DNA of 64,000 bases from Flavobacterium sp. LC2016-01 (GTDB lineage Bacteria; Bacteroidota; Bacteroidia; Flavobacteriales; Flavobacteriaceae). The stretch spans positions 1 through 64,000 of the forward strand of contig NZ_WMIC01000011.1 in the NCBI RefSeq assembly GCF_009711135.1, in the 5' to 3' direction. A program made the position numbers and the translations under genes. Positions 53,297 to 62,661 of this stretch are shown here, in pieces; within the stretch, counting starts at the first letter, position 1; every line of letters begins with the position of its first letter. The notes beneath the pieces were generated by a model. The model saw only the letters and a list, made by a program, of their open reading frames with translations, made no database searches and was not told where the DNA came from.

Positions 53297-54820
53297 ATGA
53301 ACACAATTAATGAATATTTAAGTTTAGCAGAATTCGAGTCAATCATTTTTGGAAATAATAAAGTTGCAATCAGTGATGTAGTTTTAAATCGAGTAAATGA
53401 AAGCTTTAATTTCCTGAAAGAATTTTCGGGAAACAAAATAATATATGGTGTAAATACTGGTTTTGGACCAATGGCTCAATATAGAATTAAAGAGTCAGAC
53501 CAAATTCAGCTGCAATATAATTTAATCCGAAGCCACTCTTCAGGAACTGGGAAACCATTGAGCCCGGTTTGTGCAAAAGCAGCAATTCTGGCACGTTTGA
53601 ACACTCTTTCATTAGGAAATTCTGGTGTTCATCCTTCAGTTATCCACTTGATGGCGGAATTAATTAATAGAGACATTACACCTCTAATTTTCGAGCACGG
53701 CGGTGTCGGAGCGAGCGGTGATTTAGTACAGTTATCACATTTAGCGTTAGTCTTAATTGGCGAAGGCGAAGTTTTTTATAAAGGAGAAAGAAGACCAACT
53801 CCAGAAGTTTTTGAAATTGAAGGTTTAAAACCAATTCAGGTTGAAATTAGAGAAGGTCTGGCGTTAATCAACGGAACTTCGGTAATGACAGGAATTGGCG
53901 TTGTGAATGTTCATCATGCGAAAAAATTATTGGACTGGTCGTTAAAATCTTCTTGCGCGATCAACGAATTGGTGCAGGCGTATGACGATCATTTTTCGGC
54001 AGAATTAAACCAAACCAAACGTCATAAAGGACAGCAGGAAGTAGCTGAAAGAATGAGACAAAATCTTTCTGACAGTACTTTAATCCGCAAAAGAGAAGAT
54101 CATTTATATTCGGGAGAAAATACGGAAGAAATTTTCAAAGAAAAAGTTCAGGAATATTATTCTTTAAGATGTGTACCTCAAATTTTAGGACCAGTTTTAG
54201 AAACTATTAATAATGTTGCTTCGATTTTAGAAGACGAATTCAACTCGGCAAACGACAACCCAATTATCGACGTAAAAAACAAACATGTTTACCACGGAGG
54301 TAATTTCCACGGCGATTATATTTCGCTTGAAATGGATAAATTAAAAATCGTTATTACGAAATTAACCATGTTGGCAGAACGTCAATTGAATTATTTATTG
54401 AATTCAAAAATCAACGAAATTCTTCCTCCATTTGTCAATTTAGGAACATTAGGATTTAATTTCGGAATGCAGGGCGTTCAGTTTACGGCAACCTCAACAA
54501 CTGCCGAAAGTCAGATGCTTTCGAACCCAATGTACGTGCATTCAATTCCTAACAACAATGACAATCAAGACATTGTAAGTATGGGAACAAATGCGGCGGT
54601 AATTACCTCAAAAGTAATCGAAAATGCTTTTGAAGTTTTGGCTATCGAAATGATTACCATCGTTCAGGCAATTGATTATTTAGGTCAAAAAGATAAAATT
54701 TCATCGGTTACCCGAAAATGGTACGACGATGTTCGAAACATAATTCCTGTGTTTAAGGAAGATCAAGTAATGTATCCTTTTGTTCAAAAAGTAAAAGATT
54801 ATTTAATCAACAATTTGTAG
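53297..54820 (+). CDS. Tyrosine ammonia-lyase (aromatic amino acid lyase family)
   Basis: Converts L-tyrosine to 4-coumarate, the aryl starter of flexirubin. 507 residues, almost the same sequence as the characterised F. johnsoniae enzyme. The MIO prosthetic group forms from Ala139-Ser140-Gly141 in GGVGASGDLVQLSHLAL. His80 in IRSHSSGTG is at the selectivity position linked with tyrosine rather than phenylalanine use. NDNPIIDV and TTAESQMLSNP are further active-site segments. Often misnamed histidine ammonia-lyase. First gene of the rightward pigment operon. Confidence 0.95.
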   Translation: MNTINEYLSLAEFESIIFGNNKVAISDVVLNRVNESFNFLKEFSGNKIIYGVNTGFGPMAQYRIKESDQIQLQYNLIRSHSSGTGKPLSPVCAKAAILARLNTLSLGNSGVHPSVIHLMAELINRDITPLIFEHGGVGASGDLVQLSHLALVLIGEGEVFYKGERRPTPEVFEIEGLKPIQVEIREGLALINGTSVMTGIGVVNVHHAKKLLDWSLKSSCAINELVQAYDDHFSAELNQTKRHKGQQEVAERMRQNLSDSTLIRKREDHLYSGENTEEIFKEKVQEYYSLRCVPQILGPVLETINNVASILEDEFNSANDNPIIDVKNKHVYHGGNFHGDYISLEMDKLKIVITKLTMLAERQLNYLLNSKINEILPPFVNLGTLGFNFGMQGVQFTATSTTAESQMLSNPMYVHSIPNNNDNQDIVSMGTNAAVITSKVIENAFEVLAIEMITIVQAIDYLGQKDKISSVTRKWYDDVRNIIPVFKEDQVMYPFVQKVKDYLINNL

Positions 54821-54853
54821 TATATTTCGCGCTATTAATTAAAATTAAAAATC

Positions 54854-56077
54854 ATGAAAAAAACGCTTATTTTTTTATCGCTTCTATTCATTCAATTTGT
54901 TAATAGTCAAGAACTGGCTTTAGTCAAAAAAAATTCAAAAATTGGATATATTTCCAAAGACGGATCTTTTAAAATTGAACCGCAGTATAAATCGGCCAGA
55001 AGTTTTTCTGAAGGTTTGGCTGCTGTAGAAAACAACGGAAAATGGGGTTTTATTGATGCAAAAGGAAACTGGATTATTCCAGCCGATTTTAAAGATGCAA
55101 AGGATTTTAACAGTGGCATTGCCATTGTACAAAAAGACAAAGATTGGGTTTATATTAATACAAAAGGCGAAATTCAAAAAGCGCCTGCATCTGATAAATT
55201 ATTTGATTTTAATGATGGTGTTGCTTTCATCAGACAAAACAACAAAGTGGGTTTGATCAACAACAAAATGACTGTTGTTTTAGAGCCAAAATACGATCAG
55301 ATCAAATCTTTTGAAAATGGTTTTGCTAGAGTCGAAAACAATAAAAAATGGGGAATTATTAATACCGCTGGCAAGGAATTAGTAGAACCTGTATACGACG
55401 AAATAGGAGGCTATTTTAAAAATACAACTTGGGCTAGAAAAGATAAAACTTTCGGACTTGTAAGCGCTGGAAAATTTATTCCGGTTGACGGTGCCGAAAA
55501 AATCTGGGATTTCGAAACTCAGGATTTGACATTTGCCAAAAAGAACGGGAAAATTGGCTATATTGATTTAAAAGGAAATTGGGTAATTCTACCTATATAT
55601 GATAAAGGAAAAGCATTCTCAAAAAACCTGGCTCCGGTTTTAGTTGGAAAAAAATGGGGATTCATCAATCCAGAAGGAAAATTTGTAATTGAACCAACTT
55701 ACAGCGATGCTGAAGTTTTCAGTTCAAACGGATTGGCTCCTGTAAAAGAAAACAATTGGGGATTTATTAATGAATCTGGAAAAATAATAATCCCAACACA
55801 ATACGGCATTACTGCAAATGCTATTATTGCTATGTTTACGCAACAGGATAAAGGATTTATTGATGGTGTTGCAAGAGTAAAAAATGAAGGAAAATGGGGT
55901 TTTCTTAAACCAGACGGAACAGTTTTAAGCAATCAATGGTTTGAAAATGCTGAACTATTTTCGAAATCAGAAAAAAATCAGGCAGCTGAAGTTGTGGCAG
56001 AAAAACCTAAAGAAGAAACCAAACCAGCAAAAACTGCAGCAAAACCGGTAAAAAAACCAATCAGCAAGAAAAAATAA
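54854..56077 (+). CDS. WG-repeat protein, exported
   Basis: 407 residues: signal peptide (FIQFVNSQ, about 19), then roughly ten repeats of about 22-35 residues of the form (K/N)xxKWGFIDxxGNxxIxPxYxxAxxFxxGLAxV, the WG beta-repeat. A basic Ala/Lys/Pro tail follows (ETKPAKTAAKPVKK). No enzyme motif. WG proteins are thought to be binding or scaffold proteins. It sits inside the pigment operon 33 bases after the ammonia-lyase, so a cell-envelope role linked to pigment is possible but unproven. Confidence 0.85.
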   Translation: MKKTLIFLSLLFIQFVNSQELALVKKNSKIGYISKDGSFKIEPQYKSARSFSEGLAAVENNGKWGFIDAKGNWIIPADFKDAKDFNSGIAIVQKDKDWVYINTKGEIQKAPASDKLFDFNDGVAFIRQNNKVGLINNKMTVVLEPKYDQIKSFENGFARVENNKKWGIINTAGKELVEPVYDEIGGYFKNTTWARKDKTFGLVSAGKFIPVDGAEKIWDFETQDLTFAKKNGKIGYIDLKGNWVILPIYDKGKAFSKNLAPVLVGKKWGFINPEGKFVIEPTYSDAEVFSSNGLAPVKENNWGFINESGKIIIPTQYGITANAIIAMFTQQDKGFIDGVARVKNEGKWGFLKPDGTVLSNQWFENAELFSKSEKNQAAEVVAEKPKEETKPAKTAAKPVKKPISKKK

Positions 56078-56109
56078 TATTTATCCCCAATAAATAAAAA
56101 TCTACAGAA

Positions 56110-56199
56110 ATGAAATTGCCAATAATAAATTATTGCATTAGCAAAACCATTATAAAAGGCAATACCATTTATGACCTATTAAAAATAAAATCTACATAA
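56110..56199 (+). CDS. 29-codon ORF before fabG
   Basis: ATG AAA TTG ... TAA, ending immediately before the FabG ATG. The text around its start (AATCTACAGAAATGAAAT) nearly repeats that of the FabG start (AATCTACATAAATGAAAT), 90 bases apart, so a duplicated initiation region is as likely as a translated leader peptide. No similarity recognised. Confidence 0.2.
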   Translation: MKLPIINYCISKTIIKGNTIYDLLKIKST

Positions 56200-56931
56200 A
56201 TGAAATGTGTATTAGTAACAGGCGGTTCAAGAGGAATTGGAAGTGCTGTTTGTAAAAAACTAGCCGTTGAATCTGATTATCATATTCTGATTAATTATCA
56301 TTCCAACCAAACTGCTGCCGAAGAAACACTTCAGGAAATTCAGAAATTAGGTGCAACCGGAGAAATTCTGGGTTTTGATGTTTCTAATTTTGAACAAGTA
56401 CAAACGGTTTTAACAAAATGGCAAGAAGCCAATCCTGAAGCGATTGTTGAAGCAATTGTAAACAATGCCGGAATTACAAAAGACGGTCTGTTTATGTGGA
56501 TGACTCCCGAAGACTGGAATGGCGTTGTAAATACAAGTTTGAACGGATTTTTTAATGTAACGCAGTTTTTTATTCAAAAAATGCTGCGCAATAAATATGG
56601 CCGAATCGTCAATATGGTATCTGTTTCAGGAGTTAAAGGAACCGCCGGACAAACCAATTATTCGGCTGCAAAAGGTGCCATTGTTGCGGCTACAAAAGCT
56701 TTGGCTCAAGAAGTGGCAAAACGAAATATTACGGTTAATGCTGTTGCACCAGGCTTTATCAGAACTGATATGACAAGTCAGTTGGATGAAAAAGAATTAT
56801 TAAAATTAATTCCGGTAAATCGTTTTGGCGAAGCCGAAGAAGTTGCTGATTTGGTAAGCTTTTTGATTTCTAAAAAAGCAAGTTATATTACAGGAGAAAT
56901 TATTAACATAAACGGCGGAATATATTCTTAA
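56200..56931 (+). CDS. 3-oxoacyl-ACP reductase (FabG-type)
   Basis: Reduces the beta-keto group on each polyene extension. 243 residues, short-chain dehydrogenase fold: cofactor loop TGGSRGIG (7-14), NNAG (88-91), catalytic Ser141/Ser143 region, Tyr154 and Lys158 in NYSAAKGA, and Asn115. RGIG with adjacent basic residues fits NADPH. Cluster-specific copy in the flexirubin operon. Confidence 0.95.
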   Translation: MKCVLVTGGSRGIGSAVCKKLAVESDYHILINYHSNQTAAEETLQEIQKLGATGEILGFDVSNFEQVQTVLTKWQEANPEAIVEAIVNNAGITKDGLFMWMTPEDWNGVVNTSLNGFFNVTQFFIQKMLRNKYGRIVNMVSVSGVKGTAGQTNYSAAKGAIVAATKALAQEVAKRNITVNAVAPGFIRTDMTSQLDEKELLKLIPVNRFGEAEEVADLVSFLISKKASYITGEIININGGIYS

Positions 56932-56990
56932 AGAATACTATGTTTGCGAAGCTTGTTTTAAGTTTTTTATTTAACAACGAAAATTAGTCA

Positions 56991-57054
56991 CAAAGTCGCA
57001 GAGTCGCAAAGTTTTATTTAAAAGACTTAAAAAAGAAAATACTCTGCGACTTTG
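56991..57054. repeat. Inverted repeat in the fabG-ketosynthase spacer
   Basis: Perfect 14-bp arms CAAAGTCGCAGAGT (56991-57004) and complement (57041-57054), 36-base loop, followed by an AT-rich spacer before the ketosynthase gene. A CGCAAAG-type dispersed repeat; a fragment of similar text lies near 1629. Confidence 0.7.
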
Positions 57055-57105
57055 CGAGATTAAAAAAATTACACTTTAAGGATAAAAAAATTACTTTGAA
57101 AGACC

Positions 57106-58341
57106 ATGAATAAGAGAGTTGTAATTACTGGAATGGGAATTTATTCTTGTATCGGAACTTCTTTAGACGAAGTAAAGGAATCATTATACAATGGAAAATC
57201 AGGTATTCAATTTGATTCTGACCGAAAAGAATTTGGTTTCCAGTCGGCTTTGACCGGAATGGTTCCAAAAGCCGATTTAAAAAATTTATTGACACGCAGA
57301 CAGCGTATGAGCATTGGTGAAGAAACCGAATATGCTTATATGGCTACTATCGAAGCATTGAAAAATGCGAATATCGACGAAGCTTTTTTTGAAACTCGCG
57401 AAGTTGGAATTATGTATGGAAACGACAGTGTTTCTAAAGCAATTATTGATGCAACAGATATTGTCCGTGAGAAAAAAGATACAGCATTAATTGGTTCTGG
57501 AGCGATTTTCAAATCAATGAATTCAACGGTAACGATGAATCTTTCGACAATTTTTAAATTACGCGGCATCAACTTAACTGTCAGTGCGGCTTGTGCGAGC
57601 GGTTCTCATTCTATAGGATTGGCTTACTTTTTAATAAAAGGCGGTTTTCAGGATATCATTATTACAGGCGGTGCTCAGGAAATCAACAAATATGCTATGA
57701 GCAGTTTTGACGGTTTAGGTGTTTTTTCTAACAGAGAAAGCGATCCTGAAAAAGCGTCAAGACCTTTTGACAAAGACCGCGACGGATTAATTCCGAGCGG
57801 TGGCGGCGCAACTTTAATTTTAGAAAGTTACGAATCTGCAATTGCAAGAGGCGCGAATATTATTGCTGAAGTTTCGGGTTACGGATTTTCATCAAATGGC
57901 GGACATATTTCAACTCCAAATGTCGAAGGACCAGCCACAGCCATGCAGCGCGCACTGGAAGATGCAAAATTAAAGGCATCAGATATTGAATATATAAATG
58001 CCCACGCAACCTCAACTCCTGTTGGTGATGCAAACGAAGCCAAGGCAATCTTTGAAGTTTTTGGCGAAAAAAATCCGCCGGTAAGTTCTACAAAATCAAT
58101 GACAGGCCACGAATGCTGGATGGCCGGAGCAAGTGAAATCATCTATTCTATCATAATGATGCAGAATGATTTCATCGCACCAAACATCAATTTAGAAAAT
58201 CCAGATGAAGATGCGGTTAAATTAAATTTGATCAAAACTACTTTAAACAAAAAATTTGACATATTTTTGTCCAATTCTTTCGGTTTCGGAGGAACCAACT
58301 CTGCGTTGGTGGTTAAAAAGTTTAAATTGAACAATGAATAA
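57106..58341 (+). CDS. Beta-ketoacyl-ACP synthase (KAS I/II type)
   Basis: Elongates the aryl polyene chain. 411 residues with the full Cys-His-His triad: Cys163 in SAACASGSHSIG, His in YINAHATSTPVGD and His in SMTGHECWMAGASE. A late FGGTNSALV segment completes the fold. It overlaps the ACP gene by 8 bases, suggesting coupled translation of synthase and carrier. Confidence 0.95.
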   Translation: MNKRVVITGMGIYSCIGTSLDEVKESLYNGKSGIQFDSDRKEFGFQSALTGMVPKADLKNLLTRRQRMSIGEETEYAYMATIEALKNANIDEAFFETREVGIMYGNDSVSKAIIDATDIVREKKDTALIGSGAIFKSMNSTVTMNLSTIFKLRGINLTVSAACASGSHSIGLAYFLIKGGFQDIIITGGAQEINKYAMSSFDGLGVFSNRESDPEKASRPFDKDRDGLIPSGGGATLILESYESAIARGANIIAEVSGYGFSSNGGHISTPNVEGPATAMQRALEDAKLKASDIEYINAHATSTPVGDANEAKAIFEVFGEKNPPVSSTKSMTGHECWMAGASEIIYSIIMMQNDFIAPNINLENPDEDAVKLNLIKTTLNKKFDIFLSNSFGFGGTNSALVVKKFKLNNE

Positions 58342-58588
58342 AGAAGAGATTATAACGAAAATTAATGGTTTTTTGGTTGATGAGTTTGAAGTAGATAATG
58401 ATGAAATTGAACCAGATGCTAATTTAAAAGATACACTTGGGTTAGACAGTTTAGATTATGTTGATTTAGTAGTTTCTATTGAAGCTAACTTTGGTGTAAA
58501 ACTGGTTGAAGCTGATTTCGTTGGTATCGCAACTTTTCAGAACTTCTATGACCTTATTGAAACCAAACTAAAAGCTAAAGCTGCTTAA
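58334..58588 (+). CDS. Acyl carrier protein
   Basis: 84 residues, acidic four-helix protein. Phosphopantetheine attachment at Ser39 in LGLDSLDYVDL. Carries the growing polyene chain in the cluster. Overlaps the ketosynthase by 8 bases and the acyltransferase by 1 base. Confidence 0.95.
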   Translation: MNKEEIITKINGFLVDEFEVDNDEIEPDANLKDTLGLDSLDYVDLVVSIEANFGVKLVEADFVGIATFQNFYDLIETKLKAKAA

Positions 58589-59466
58589 TGAGTCAATGGG
58601 ATGGCAAATCAAAAGGTACAGTTTTAGGCTATAGAATATTCGTTTTTTTAATACAAAAAGCGGGTGTCAAGTCTGCTTATGTCTTACTTTATTTTGTTGC
58701 TTCTTATTATTTTCTGTTTCTAAAGAAAAGCAATAAGGCTATTTCTTACTATTTCAGAGAAAGACTTCGATATTCTTATTTTCAGTCAAAAAAAATGGTC
58801 TTCAAAAGTTATTATACTTTTGGACAGACTATTATTGATAAAATTTCTATTTCTGCTGGACTGCGAAATAAATTCACCTATGAATTTGACGGAATTGAAA
58901 TTCTGAAAAAACTTTTGGCTGAAAAAAAAGGCGGTGTCTTAATAAGCGCGCACGTTGGAAATTTTGAAATCGCCGAACACTTTTTTGGTGACATTGATCT
59001 TGATTTTCAAATCAATCTTGTAACAACCGATTTGGAACATTCGGCAATTAAGCATTATCTGGAAAGTGTTACGCAAAAATCTGCCGTAAAATTTATCATC
59101 ATCAAAGACGATTTGTCTCATATTTTCGAAATCAATGCGGCTTTGGCCAATAATGAATTGGTTTGTTTTACCGGCGACCGCTATTTTGAAGGAACCAAAT
59201 CACTTTCTGAAGAAATTCTTGGCAAAGAAGCCAACTTTCCTGCGGGCCCATTTTTAATAGCTTCCCGATTAAAAGTTCCTGTTGTTTTTGTATACGTAAT
59301 GAAAGAACCAAATCTTCATTATCATTTATACGCCAGAGAAGCGACCGTAAAACACCGCGACGAAAAAGGTTTATTGAAAGAATATGTGAAAAGTGTTGAA
59401 AGTATTCTGCAGAAATATCCGTTGCAGTGGTTCAATTATTTTGATTTTTGGAATCAGCTTAAATAA
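58588..59466 (+). CDS. Lipid A acyltransferase-like (LABLAT) protein
   Basis: 292 residues; N-terminal membrane segment (VLLYFVASYYFLFL) and the catalytic H-x4-E motif in SAHVGNFEIAEHF. A later GDRYFEGT region is typical of LpxL/HtrB-like enzymes. In aryl polyene clusters this type transfers or anchors the finished chain; in flexirubin it probably helps join the polyene acid to the dialkylresorcinol or place it in the membrane. Starts on the last base of the ACP stop. Confidence 0.9.
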   Translation: MSQWDGKSKGTVLGYRIFVFLIQKAGVKSAYVLLYFVASYYFLFLKKSNKAISYYFRERLRYSYFQSKKMVFKSYYTFGQTIIDKISISAGLRNKFTYEFDGIEILKKLLAEKKGGVLISAHVGNFEIAEHFFGDIDLDFQINLVTTDLEHSAIKHYLESVTQKSAVKFIIIKDDLSHIFEINAALANNELVCFTGDRYFEGTKSLSEEILGKEANFPAGPFLIASRLKVPVVFVYVMKEPNLHYHLYAREATVKHRDEKGLLKEYVKSVESILQKYPLQWFNYFDFWNQLK

Positions 59467-59677
59467 ATGGCACACAGATTTTACAGATTAAACAGATTTA
59501 CACTTAATTAAATTCTTTCTGCTTTCTTTTTTTAAACCTTCTGTTTCAAACAAAAAGAAAATCTGCGCAGACCAGTTTTATCCGTAAAATCAGCGGGCCA
59601 AAACATTCCATTAAACAAGAAAATTCTTTTAAAATAATTTACTTATTTTTGTTCGCAACCAAAGTAAGTAAACCCAA
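59467..59677. repeat. Spacer with degenerate CAGATT-type inverted repeat
   Basis: ATGGCACACAGATTTTACAG-type text at 59467 and TCCGTAAAATCAGCGGGCC near 59580 form an imperfect inverted pair, with CAGATTAAACAGATT and AAAATCTGCGCAGA inside. Dispersed repeat family; also holds the promoter for the DarA gene, not clearly visible. Confidence 0.5.
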
Positions 59678-60580
59678 ATGAAAAATGTTCTCGTTATTTA
59701 TTATTCCCAATCTGGACAATTGGAATCGATTGCTCGCAACATTGCAAAACCGTTTCTAAATTCAGAAGAAATCAATGTCGTTTTTCATGAAATACAATTA
59801 GAAAAACCGTTTCCTTTTCCTTGGAATAAAACTACTTTTTTTGACGCTTTTCCCGAATCTTTTCTACAAATTCCAACTGTCTTAAAACCCGTTCCGGATG
59901 ATATTCTAAACACAAAATTTGATCTTGTTTTACTGCATTATCAGGTTTGGTATTTAACGCCTTCAATTCCGATGAACTCTTTTCTAAAAAGTGCTGACGG
60001 TAAAAATATTCTAAACAATACTCCCGTTATTACTATAAATGGTTCGCGAAATATGTGGATCATGGCACAGGAAAAAGTAAAAGTTTTATTAAAAGAAGCC
60101 AATGCAAAACTGGTTGGAAATGTAGCTTTAGTAGACCGCGTTGGAAATTTAATCAGCGTAATTACGATTGTAAACTGGATGTTTTCTGGAGTAAAGAAAA
60201 GATATTTAGGATTTTTCCCGTTACCTGGCGTTTCTGAAAAAGACATTCAGGAATCTGATCAGTTTGGAGAAGTGATGCTTACACAATTCAAACAAAACAA
60301 ATTAGAAGATTTACAGCCAAAATTAGCTGAAATTGGAGCCGTAAAAATCAGTCCGTATTTAGTGACCGTTGACAAAACCGCTAACAAAATCTTTGATAAA
60401 TGGTCTAATTTCATTCATAAAAACCAAAAAAAGAGAAAACTGCTTCTTAAATTATTTTATGTTTATTTATTCCTTGCTATATGGTTAATCTCGCCAATAG
60501 TATATATATTGCACGTTATTAGCTACCCATTTAAGATTAAAACTATAAAAAAAGAAACTCAATATTATCAGGGAGTTTAG
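59678..60580 (+). CDS. darA: Dialkylresorcinol condensing enzyme DarA
   Basis: 300 residues. N-terminal flavodoxin-like domain with VLVIYYSQSGQLESIARNIA, then LHYQVWYLTPSIPMNSFL and a membrane-associated C-terminal tail (LFYVYLFLAIWLISPIVYILHVI). DarA proteins carry out the aromatising step after DarB condensation to give dialkylresorcinols, the alcohol half of flexirubin. 20 bases before darB. Confidence 0.88.
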   Translation: MKNVLVIYYSQSGQLESIARNIAKPFLNSEEINVVFHEIQLEKPFPFPWNKTTFFDAFPESFLQIPTVLKPVPDDILNTKFDLVLLHYQVWYLTPSIPMNSFLKSADGKNILNNTPVITINGSRNMWIMAQEKVKVLLKEANAKLVGNVALVDRVGNLISVITIVNWMFSGVKKRYLGFFPLPGVSEKDIQESDQFGEVMLTQFKQNKLEDLQPKLAEIGAVKISPYLVTVDKTANKIFDKWSNFIHKNQKKRKLLLKLFYVYLFLAIWLISPIVYILHVISYPFKIKTIKKETQYYQGV

Positions 60581-60599
60581 AAGAGGAGAAAATTATATT

Positions 60600-61733
60600 A
60601 TGTTTGACGTATATATTACCAAAGCCGCAAAATATTTGCCAAATGAAGCTGTTTCAAATGATGAAATGGAGAATTATTTAGGGCTCATAAACGACACTGC
60701 CTCAAAAGCAAGACGTATTATTTTGCGCAATAATAAAATTACAAGCCGATATTATGCCGTAGACAAAAATGGCATAAGCACGCATACTAATGCCGAACTG
60801 ACAAAAAATGCAGTTTCGCAGCTGTTTGATGGCAACTTTTCGGCTCAAGATATGGAAGTTCTTTCCTGCGGAACGTCATCGCCTGATGTTTTTGCGCCTT
60901 CGCATGCCGCAATGGTTCATGGTTTATTAAAAAATAAATCGGTTGAATTGAACTCTTCTTCTGGAATTTGTTGTTCTGGAATGAATGCTTTGAAGTATGG
61001 TTATCTTTCTGTAAAATCTGGAAATTCACAAAATGCTGTCTGTACAGGATCTGAAAAAGTTTCAACCTGGCTTTCGGCACAACAATACAATCGAGAAATT
61101 ATCAACTTAAAAAATCTGGAAGAACAGCCCATTATTGCTTTCAAAAAAGATTTTTTACGTTGGATGTTATCTGACGGTGCCGGAGCTTTTTTATTAGAAA
61201 ATAAACCTTCTGGTGCTATTTCTCTAAAAATCGAATGGATGGAAGCGTATTCGTATGCATTCGAATTAGAAACCTGCATGTATGCCGGTGGAGACAAACT
61301 AGAAAACGGAGAAATAAAACCATGGAGTGATTACAAGCCTGAACAATTACTAAACGAATCTATTCTAGCTGTAAAACAGGATGTAAAATTATTGGACGAA
61401 TTTATTTTGCCAAAAGGTGTACAAAGTATGAGCGATGCCATGGCAAAACACAATGTTACGGCCGATGATATTGACTATTTTTTACCACACGTTTCTTCTC
61501 ACTTTTTTGTTGATGGACTTAATAAAGGTTTAATAGAAAAAGGGATTGATATTGCCGATGAAAAATGGTTTATGAATCTTTTGAGAGTTGGAAATGTTGG
61601 ATCGGCTTCGATTTATATTGCCGTTGAAGAATTAATAAATTCTGGAAAATTAAAAAAAGGCGATCGCATTTTATTATCTGTTCCGGAAAGTGGAAGATTT
61701 TCATTTGCTTACGCTTATTTAACTGTCTGCTAA
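60600..61733 (+). CDS. darB: Ketosynthase DarB (KAS III-like)
   Basis: 377 residues. Condenses two beta-ketoacyl-type precursors into a cyclohexanedione that is aromatised to a dialkylresorcinol. Thiolase fold with the nucleophile most likely Cys125 in SSGICCSGMNALK, His in FLPHVSSHFF and Asn in NVGSASIYIA. Ends exactly where the next ATG begins. Confidence 0.93.
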   Translation: MFDVYITKAAKYLPNEAVSNDEMENYLGLINDTASKARRIILRNNKITSRYYAVDKNGISTHTNAELTKNAVSQLFDGNFSAQDMEVLSCGTSSPDVFAPSHAAMVHGLLKNKSVELNSSSGICCSGMNALKYGYLSVKSGNSQNAVCTGSEKVSTWLSAQQYNREIINLKNLEEQPIIAFKKDFLRWMLSDGAGAFLLENKPSGAISLKIEWMEAYSYAFELETCMYAGGDKLENGEIKPWSDYKPEQLLNESILAVKQDVKLLDEFILPKGVQSMSDAMAKHNVTADDIDYFLPHVSSHFFVDGLNKGLIEKGIDIADEKWFMNLLRVGNVGSASIYIAVEELINSGKLKKGDRILLSVPESGRFSFAYAYLTVC

Positions 61734-62165
61734 ATGAATGCTTCAATCCTTTTAGAAAAAGAAGCTGTAGAAAATCTGCTTCCGCAAAAGTTCCCTTTTG
61801 TAATGGTAGACCGTATGTTTTCTTATTCTGAAACCGAATTGACCTCGGGTTTAAACATTCAAAAAGAGAATATTTTTTTAGAAGAAAATACTTTTTTAGA
61901 AGCCGGCTTAATCGAACATATGGCACAGTCTGTTGCTTTGCATACTGGTTATCAGTTTTTTTTGAAAAATGAAATTGCACCAACCGGATATATTGGTTCA
62001 ATTAAAGAAATTGAAATTAAAAAACTCCCAAAAATCAACGATACGATTCAATCGAATGTTACGATTTTACAGGAATTTGCCGGCGTAACTTTAGTCGATA
62101 TTGTGACTTTTTTAAATGATGAAGAAATTGCAAGCGGACAAATGAAAACCGTTTTAGCAAAATAA
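61734..62165 (+). CDS. Hot-dog dehydratase-like protein lacking catalytic His
   Basis: 143 residues, FabZ-like hot-dog fold. The usual LPHRxPF motif is LLPQKFPFVMVDRM: Gln18 replaces the catalytic His. The acidic residue is kept in FLEAGLIEHMAQSVALHTGY. It lies 4 bases before a second hot-dog gene that has the His, as in ApeI/ApeP pairs of aryl polyene clusters. A non-catalytic or half-site partner is therefore likely. Confidence 0.85.
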   Translation: MNASILLEKEAVENLLPQKFPFVMVDRMFSYSETELTSGLNIQKENIFLEENTFLEAGLIEHMAQSVALHTGYQFFLKNEIAPTGYIGSIKEIEIKKLPKINDTIQSNVTILQEFAGVTLVDIVTFLNDEEIASGQMKTVLAK

Positions 62166-62169
62166 TAGG

Positions 62170-62637
62170 ATGATGAAAGTTGGAATCGACATACAAAATT
62201 ATTTACCGCACCGCGCTCCAATGCTAATGGTCGATTTGATTTTGGAAATTGATGCCACTTCTGTTGAAACCGAATTTTTAATTAAAGAAGACAATATTTT
62301 TGTTGATAAAGGCATTTTAATTGAAGCTGGTTTAATTGAAAATACAGCACAAACCTGTTCGTCAATTGTTGGAAAAAAATACTTTTTTGAGGAAGACGGA
62401 ACGGAAAACGAAAACGTAAATGTTATTGGTTTTATCAGCGCCTTAAAGAATTTAAAAATACATGAACTGCCAAAAGTTGGCAATACTATTACAACCAAAG
62501 CAACTTTGGTTTCAAAATTTGTTGGCGACGATTATACTTTGTGTACAATGAATTGCGCAAGTTTATTCGAGGGCAAAATACTATTAGAATGCGAAATTAA
62601 TTTGTTTATTCAAAAGACGATTTCGGCAACAACATAA
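62170..62637 (+). CDS. Hot-dog dehydratase (FabZ/ApeI-like)
   Basis: 155 residues (start could be the second of two ATGs). Catalytic His14 in YLPHRAPMLMVDLIL and Glu in LIEAGLIENTAQTCSSIVG. Removes water from beta-hydroxyacyl-ACP in polyene synthesis. Probably works with the preceding His-less paralog as a heterodimer. Confidence 0.88.
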   Translation: MMKVGIDIQNYLPHRAPMLMVDLILEIDATSVETEFLIKEDNIFVDKGILIEAGLIENTAQTCSSIVGKKYFFEEDGTENENVNVIGFISALKNLKIHELPKVGNTITTKATLVSKFVGDDYTLCTMNCASLFEGKILLECEINLFIQKTISATT

Positions 62638-62661
62638 TCCTACTCGAAAATAAATCCCGTC

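Noticed and set aside
53297..54820. Histidine ammonia-lyase (hutH) label
   Set aside because: No hut genes nearby, His80 selectivity position and the flexirubin context indicate tyrosine ammonia-lyase.
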